Notes under the pieces: generated by a model
Told to the model about the DNA's origin: nothing
The model's input: only the letters and a program-made list of their open reading frames with translations
Databases searched by the model: none
Source of the DNA: Anoplolepis gracilipes
Lineage: Eukaryota > Arthropoda > Insecta > Hymenoptera > Formicidae
Length of the DNA: 64,000 bases
Reading direction: 5' to 3'
NCBI RefSeq assembly: GCF_047496725.1
Contig: NC_132982.1
Span: 2,511,501 to 2,575,500, forward strand
Shown: positions 58,902-64,000 of the stretch, in pieces
Position numbering within the stretch: the stretch's first letter is position 1
Layout: each line of letters opens with the position of its first letter
Made by a program: the position numbers and the translations under genes

Positions 58902-61660
58902 ATGTTACAATTAAATGTTAATATCGGAATTCTGTTATTTATTTATAATTTTATAGATTTTTATTATTTTTATTTTTTTTTTACATTGTTACGATGTGAG
59001 TTTTCCTTAGAATTTATTAGACTATTAAGTATTATTTGAATAATATATAAACATATCAATAAGAAATGTGCTTGAAATATTCTAAAAGAAAAGGTATCAT
59101 CTAGCATCTGCAGTAGATGTGGGACACCGTGTTACGAATGAACTAGCTACTTATATCGATGTCGATAAGTTGGGAATGAAATCCGACGAGAGTCCAGCAA
59201 GTTTAGAAACTAAGTTAAGTAGTCGAAACATGTAGACAAATAAGAGATAGCTTTCCGTTTAATAGATATCACTGATGCATGTCTCAAGTAGCTTGATTAA
59301 AGTATTGTGTATAAACAATAATATGTATCTTCCAAGTATTTATATCGCGTATCTTTATTCGCTATCCTGTACTCTAATTTAACTCGTCGGCTCAATTATC
59401 TTCTATGACGTTTATAATTAATCAGCTTGTATATTCTTTAAAGTGTAATTTCCTCCGAAAATCTACTGTAAAAAACTAATAATTTTAAGTGTTCTAGAAT
59501 TTTAGAAATTTTCGAGTTTTAAGAATTCAGACACATTTTTGTAGGCACTCAACAGTTACGAATAGACGTGGATCTGTGTACTCATTACGCGTAAAAGAAG
59601 GCACCAAGTTATCTGAAAGAAATATGGTAGACACTCAGATTCCACGACTTTAGAGCCTCTATATCTTTTTACTCTTTGATTTTATGCGGTTGACATTTGT
59701 TGTGACATTTGTCCAGGATGAAAAATTACGACATATTTCAAAATGAAGCAATTTGACCACTCTTGCGTAAAAATCGTGTGGGGTTTTTTCAGACAGTTAT
59801 TTCTTACAGTGTATGCATTTTTTAAACAGTTTAAAATTGCGAAAAGTTGATTTATATTCATCAAAGGATATCCATCAAGATATTTGAAGCTCGCAAACGA
59901 ATGAGCGCCGTCGTGACTTGAATGCCCGCAACAGCGGGAACGCGCAGGAATGGCGATGACGATCACCGCGTTACAACGGGTTGTACTCACAACGCGAATA
60001 CAGACGGAATTACGCTCATCATGATTATGACCTTCGTTCAATTAGCGCGACGACGAGCTGGTACCGAGAGACGCGACGTGTTAGAGGGGGAGGGGGCGCC
60101 CACGTGAAAATGATCCATCGTGTCACAACTATTGTCCTCGGTCGATTCTAGGCTCTAACTCGGTCATGTGAAACTTTTACACAATGATAATGAACCTCCG
60201 CCTACTATCCGCGCCTCCTCCTTTCTCTGGCTCGTTCCTCTCTCGCTTGATCTCTTTGTTTCTCTCTCTCTCTCTTTTTTTTTTCGTCCCCCACTCTCTC
60301 CAGGAATGTGAAAGAATGCTGACGACCTCCACCTTGAGACTACATTTCGGTTGTGCCGGGACCACCCGGCATCCGAGCATGGTAGGCCATTGACAGGAGG
60401 AAACCCTTCTGTCAAATTCCTGATTTCGGAGATTACGGAATTCTTGACGTGGAACTTTTTCTTCTACGGCTTCTTAACCTTTGTTTTGAAAGCTCGAAAA
60501 TCTTCATCGCAGGAAATATTTGAAATTTATTGGTCACATTCAGATCAATGTTTGATATCTCGCAGAGATTCAAAAGAAATTTTATGAATTTCTTCAAAAA
60601 GTCTCTCTAAAGATATTTGTCGTAGAAAATAAAGTTCTGTGACCGAGGCGAATTAGATCTTTCTAATTCGAGTCTTGGCACGGACACCGTGCCGTTTGCA
60701 CCCGGTTACTGCATCGCCGTTCCAAGTAGGTTACGAATACGAGCGTGCTTTGAGAAAGTAACAGACATCGTCCAACTGTCGTTCCGCTCGCCACGATTAG
60801 GCGCGTACATTCGCTGCGAGATGTGATAAAGTTCTTTTTTTAAACACACAAGTATACAGTGTGTCTGATTCAAGTGAGTGTACTCACTGTTACTTATTTT
60901 TTTTTTTTTAATATTAGAGTATTATAAAAAAATTTTTTCGAATATAAAATTTATTTTGTTTATTAAGATTGATATAATAATTTAAATAAAAATAAAAATT
61001 TTTTTAAATATTGTCCGACAGTTTTATTTTTTAAAATGGAATAAATACGTCTATTTTACAATTTTCTAAGGTATTTATGACAAACTCGATAATGTATAAT
61101 AAAGTGAGATTTTCAGTAGTCAATCATAATATTATCACTTTATTTTTAAATACGATGTAAAAACAAAATAACTCTATTATTATTATTTAAACAAATTCTC
61201 TTTTATTTAAAAAAATAACTGAGTGTATACTTAAACCCACTATATAACTATACCTAAACTATATCTTTTGCGACGGAAGATTAAATATATTTCTTGTAAA
61301 ATATAAATTAGAAAAATGTCGACACTGTTATACTTTTCCTGAAGAAAAATCGATTTCAAACTCGGCAAATGTTGGAAAAATCTGCAACGATCAATTTCGT
61401 TTTTACACTATTTGTTAAACTGTCATCCCTCTGTTTCTTTTCCTTTGGTGGCGAAACAAGTGTTTCTAACACTCTGCGCGTGCCAAATTCCTAGAGTCGG
61501 TCGAGTCGTCTTTCGCGCGATTTTGAGGCCAGAGAAGAACGGGTTTTACGCGGATCGTAAAGATTCCTCGATCGCTCGATTTACGATGTGAGAAAGAAGG
61601 GAATGATGCAAATGATAACTCCTATTCTAATAATTATGTTCGCTATCGACGCACGCCTAT
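58902..61660. other. Intergenic region
   Basis: AT-rich at 58902-59900 and 60840-61400, with GC-richer patches at 59900-60180, 60200-60420 and 60640-60830. A perfect small hairpin GGCACGGACACCGTGCC lies near 60677. No gene was recognised. Confidence 0.45.
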
Positions 61661-61666
61661 ATAATG

Positions 61667-61704
61667 ACACGTGCGATTAAAAACTGACAAGAGATCGCAC
61701 GTGT
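61667..61704. promoter_or_regulatory. Paired CACGTG E-boxes in a perfect inverted repeat
   Basis: ACACGTGCGAT and ATCGCACGTGT are exact complements 16 nt apart, each centred on CACGTG. A TATATAA sequence lies just upstream (about 61658). Confidence 0.5.
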
Positions 61705-61813
61705 TGTGCAACAAGAACAAGTCAGTCCGCGCGATGGATTCCGATGCAAATTTCCACACACTCGAGATTACGCGCTCGCGAAATTACACGTCTACCGCGA
61801 TCGCGTAGAAATA

Positions 61814-61815
<2 letters not shown>

Positions 61816-61881
<66 letters not shown>
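61816..61881. repeat. (CA)33 microsatellite
   Basis: A pure CA run of 66 bp, the same length as the one at 17836. Confidence 0.95.
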
Positions 61882-61883
<2 letters not shown>

Positions 61884-62331
61884 CTCACGTGCAATATATA
61901 CATACGCGATTGTGGATATATAATAATATATTCTCCCGCGGAGGTGGAGCGGATATTACCGTGAAATTGCGGTACTTGAGCGATCTTGGACGGCGTGTAT
62001 CTGATTGAGGGCTGCATTTACATTGTTATGCTCATTGAGCGAATTAATGCGCCGTCCATAATACGACGCAAGGACGCGAGGAAGACACGTCCTTGACGTT
62101 GCGCCGTGCCCGAGAGTCGGAAATTAGAAAAAAAAAGAGATTAAAGGCATAGAGATGTATAAATCGCGTGCGCGTTTTTTTTTTCTCACTGTCAGACGTC
62201 AAAGTGTGATTCGGCTGGAAATATGAAAATTCGAAATCTCAGAGATACCCTGGGAACAGTCCATAAAATTTGCATTCGCACAAGATTATATCTAATTTTA
62301 TATTTGCATCTCGTATGTTATACTCATTGCT

Positions 62332-62726
62332 TCCCAGACAGCACGCAATATTTATAAAATATATAAGAATAAATATTTTTGTAATCTTTTCAATTAAACA
62401 GATCATATTTATCAAAAATATTCCAGTAAATATTTACAAAATATTATTATAAATATTTATTTTTTTATTTTTGCCGCATTACATAAAATATTTAATCAAT
62501 ATTATTTTAATAATTAATATATCAAATATATAGGTTTTATGATTTTTTCTCTTATAATATATATAAAATATGTATTTATATTAATTTACATAATATATAC
62601 AAAATATATAAAATGTATATAATTTATACAATATATGTCTATAAAATATATAATATTTCCCCAAAAAATAAATATTGAAAATATATGAATTTATGAATAT
62701 TTATAAATATAATGTGCTATCTGGGT
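62332..62726. mobile_element. Family C MITE (about 395 bp)
   Basis: Ends CCCAGACAGCACGCAATATT and AATGTGCTATCTGGG. The best-preserved termini of this family. Confidence 0.8.
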
Positions 62727-64000
62727 TACTTTGTTTTCTGTTTACTCACTGTCGATTGTCAACGATTATACGGGACCAGCATGGAATGTCGCATCGCTAA
62801 AATGAGCCTGATGAAATGAGGGTGTCTTGGTCCTCCCGGTGTCCTCTCGCTTCGGTATCCGGTCCTCTTACATCATGTACGAAACGCCACTCCTCCGTTT
62901 TCATCCGCGACGTATTTTCAGATCGACTTTGACGAGCGGCAGCTGTAGCGACCGTAAACCCAAAGTGTCTTCACAAACAAGAGCACCGTTTTAGTCACGC
63001 ACGGCACATCGGTCACGAGAAAGAATTTGTTTCTCTGGTCCCAGATTTAAATTCAATTTCAAAACCGCGGAATTAAATTGATAACACTGACCTTTCGAAA
63101 TATAATCACCAAGTATACTTCAAATCGGAAGAGAGAAAAAAGTAACGAGAGAATAAAATATTGCTACAATATTTATGAAAGGTTTTTAAACACTCGTGCG
63201 TTCCCGTCTCGTGTAAAGAAAAAAAAAAAAGGAATATTGACAGATGACGAGCTCGAACGTGAACGGAGAACGCGGCCAATACTGCCGCGAGGAAGCCCGG
63301 AGCGGGACTGACTGGCGGCCAGGATCCATTTGGGTCAGCGGTACAACGTAGTATACCAAAAGACTGGCTTCTCGACTATACTATCTGTTACAACCACAGA
63401 GTGAAGGTGCTATGCTACGTGCGTTATAACGGAGCTGTATCTTTGCCGTTTGGTTTTTCTTCCGGTTTTGCATCTCGTTCGAGATCTCTTCCTTGGATTA
63501 TTCGTGCGCGGGGAAAGGCGTCCAAAAAATGCAAATTATCTCCTATCGAGATTTCAAAGCTTCGGGCTTGCAAATAAAAATATACAAATAAAAATACAAT
63601 CTCGTTTTTTTTTTTTTTTATGTACAATCTCTTTCGCATATACATATTTTTATAATTTCTTTATTAAAATTACAATAACGTTTATGTGGTCATTAAATAC
63701 GCGATTGAATAATAATGGGTGATTTTAGTGGAAGATAGCGGAGAATTATTGTCCAATGTGCGTGTCGTGAAATATTATTAATTAATAGATAAAAAACTTA
63801 TTTGTGTAGTGATTAATATTTGAATATAAATATATATATATAGTAGTTGATGTTGGCACAGATATATCTTGTAATTAATTTTTATAGCAGAATAAATGAA
63901 CACAAAGCGCGATTGAAATATAATACTTATACATTCGGAATTAAAAATGGCGCGCGCAGATGATATAAATGCACGATAATATATTTTTTATATAATAATT
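62727..64000. other. GC-richer block and spacer at the right edge
   Basis: 62800-63560 is GC-rich. It could contain the promoter or a 5' exon of the minus-strand receptor gene: read on minus, ATGAAAACGGAGGAGTGGCG leads to CATGAT|GTAAGA near 62870. That site ends at phase 0, whereas exon 1 opens with two bases before its ATG. The last 400 bp are AT-rich. Confidence 0.3.

Noticed and set aside
59150..59235. Hammerhead-like CCGACGA...GTCGAAAC
   Set aside because: The core has C for the invariant U and stem II pairs poorly; likely chance.
1..64000. tRNA, rRNA, CRISPR or bacterial operon features
   Set aside because: I looked for tRNA A/B-box pairs, repeat-spacer arrays and closely packed ORFs and saw none.

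Overview
This is eukaryotic nuclear DNA, most probably from an insect and plausibly from an ant or another hymenopteran. The evidence is AT-rich introns with GT/AG boundaries, GC-rich exons and promoter blocks, long CT/GA, CA and TA microsatellites, and many short non-autonomous transposons. No bacterial operon, rRNA, tRNA or CRISPR array was seen. The species call is inference.

Layout. (1) 63-975, plus strand: the last three exons of a 5'-nucleotidase/apyrase-family gene, with a poly(A) signal near 1072. (2) 2.76-20.76 kb, plus strand: a complete three-exon gene (coding 4302-4343, 13960-14053, 19890-20641; phases agree; 295 aa). It encodes an acidic protein with an Orange-like domain near its C-terminus but no visible bHLH domain. 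(3) 20.8-31.1 kb: intergenic, dominated by nested transposon remnants plus a GC-rich block at 24.3-25.3 kb. (4) 31.1-32.6 kb, plus strand: two GC-rich coding exons of an unrecognised gene whose joining phase does not fit. (5) 37.56-51.48 kb, minus strand: an eight-exon gene that I could join in phase only after finding a 28-nt microexon at 40825-40852. It encodes a 749-aa divergent seven-transmembrane receptor with a very long C-terminal tail. (6) 52.6-64 kb: intergenic, with a near-perfect 573-bp palindrome, a TATA box followed by a 36-codon ORF, a paired E-box hairpin and several GC-rich blocks.

At least eight repeat families recur. I use private letters for them. A is about 650 bp, with CCCATACAGCACAGA ends and TA target duplications. 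B is about 580 bp with related ends. C is about 360-400 bp with CAGACAGCAC ends. D is about 650-750 bp, TTAA-flanked, piggyBac-like. E is about 620 bp, with TTAAG...CTTAA ends. F carries an internal TTCATTTTGACATTTC minisatellite. G is a foldback repeat. H is about 590 bp, with CAGGRTRTCTACT-like ends. Insertions nest: A in B, A in E, D in F, and A plus B in H. The A-in-B case has an uninterrupted B copy in the same window that serves as a natural empty site.

The three recognisable genes (extracellular nucleotide hydrolysis, a probable transcriptional co-factor, an orphan receptor) show no evident pathway link. They look like ordinary neighbours in a repeat-rich insect chromosome.
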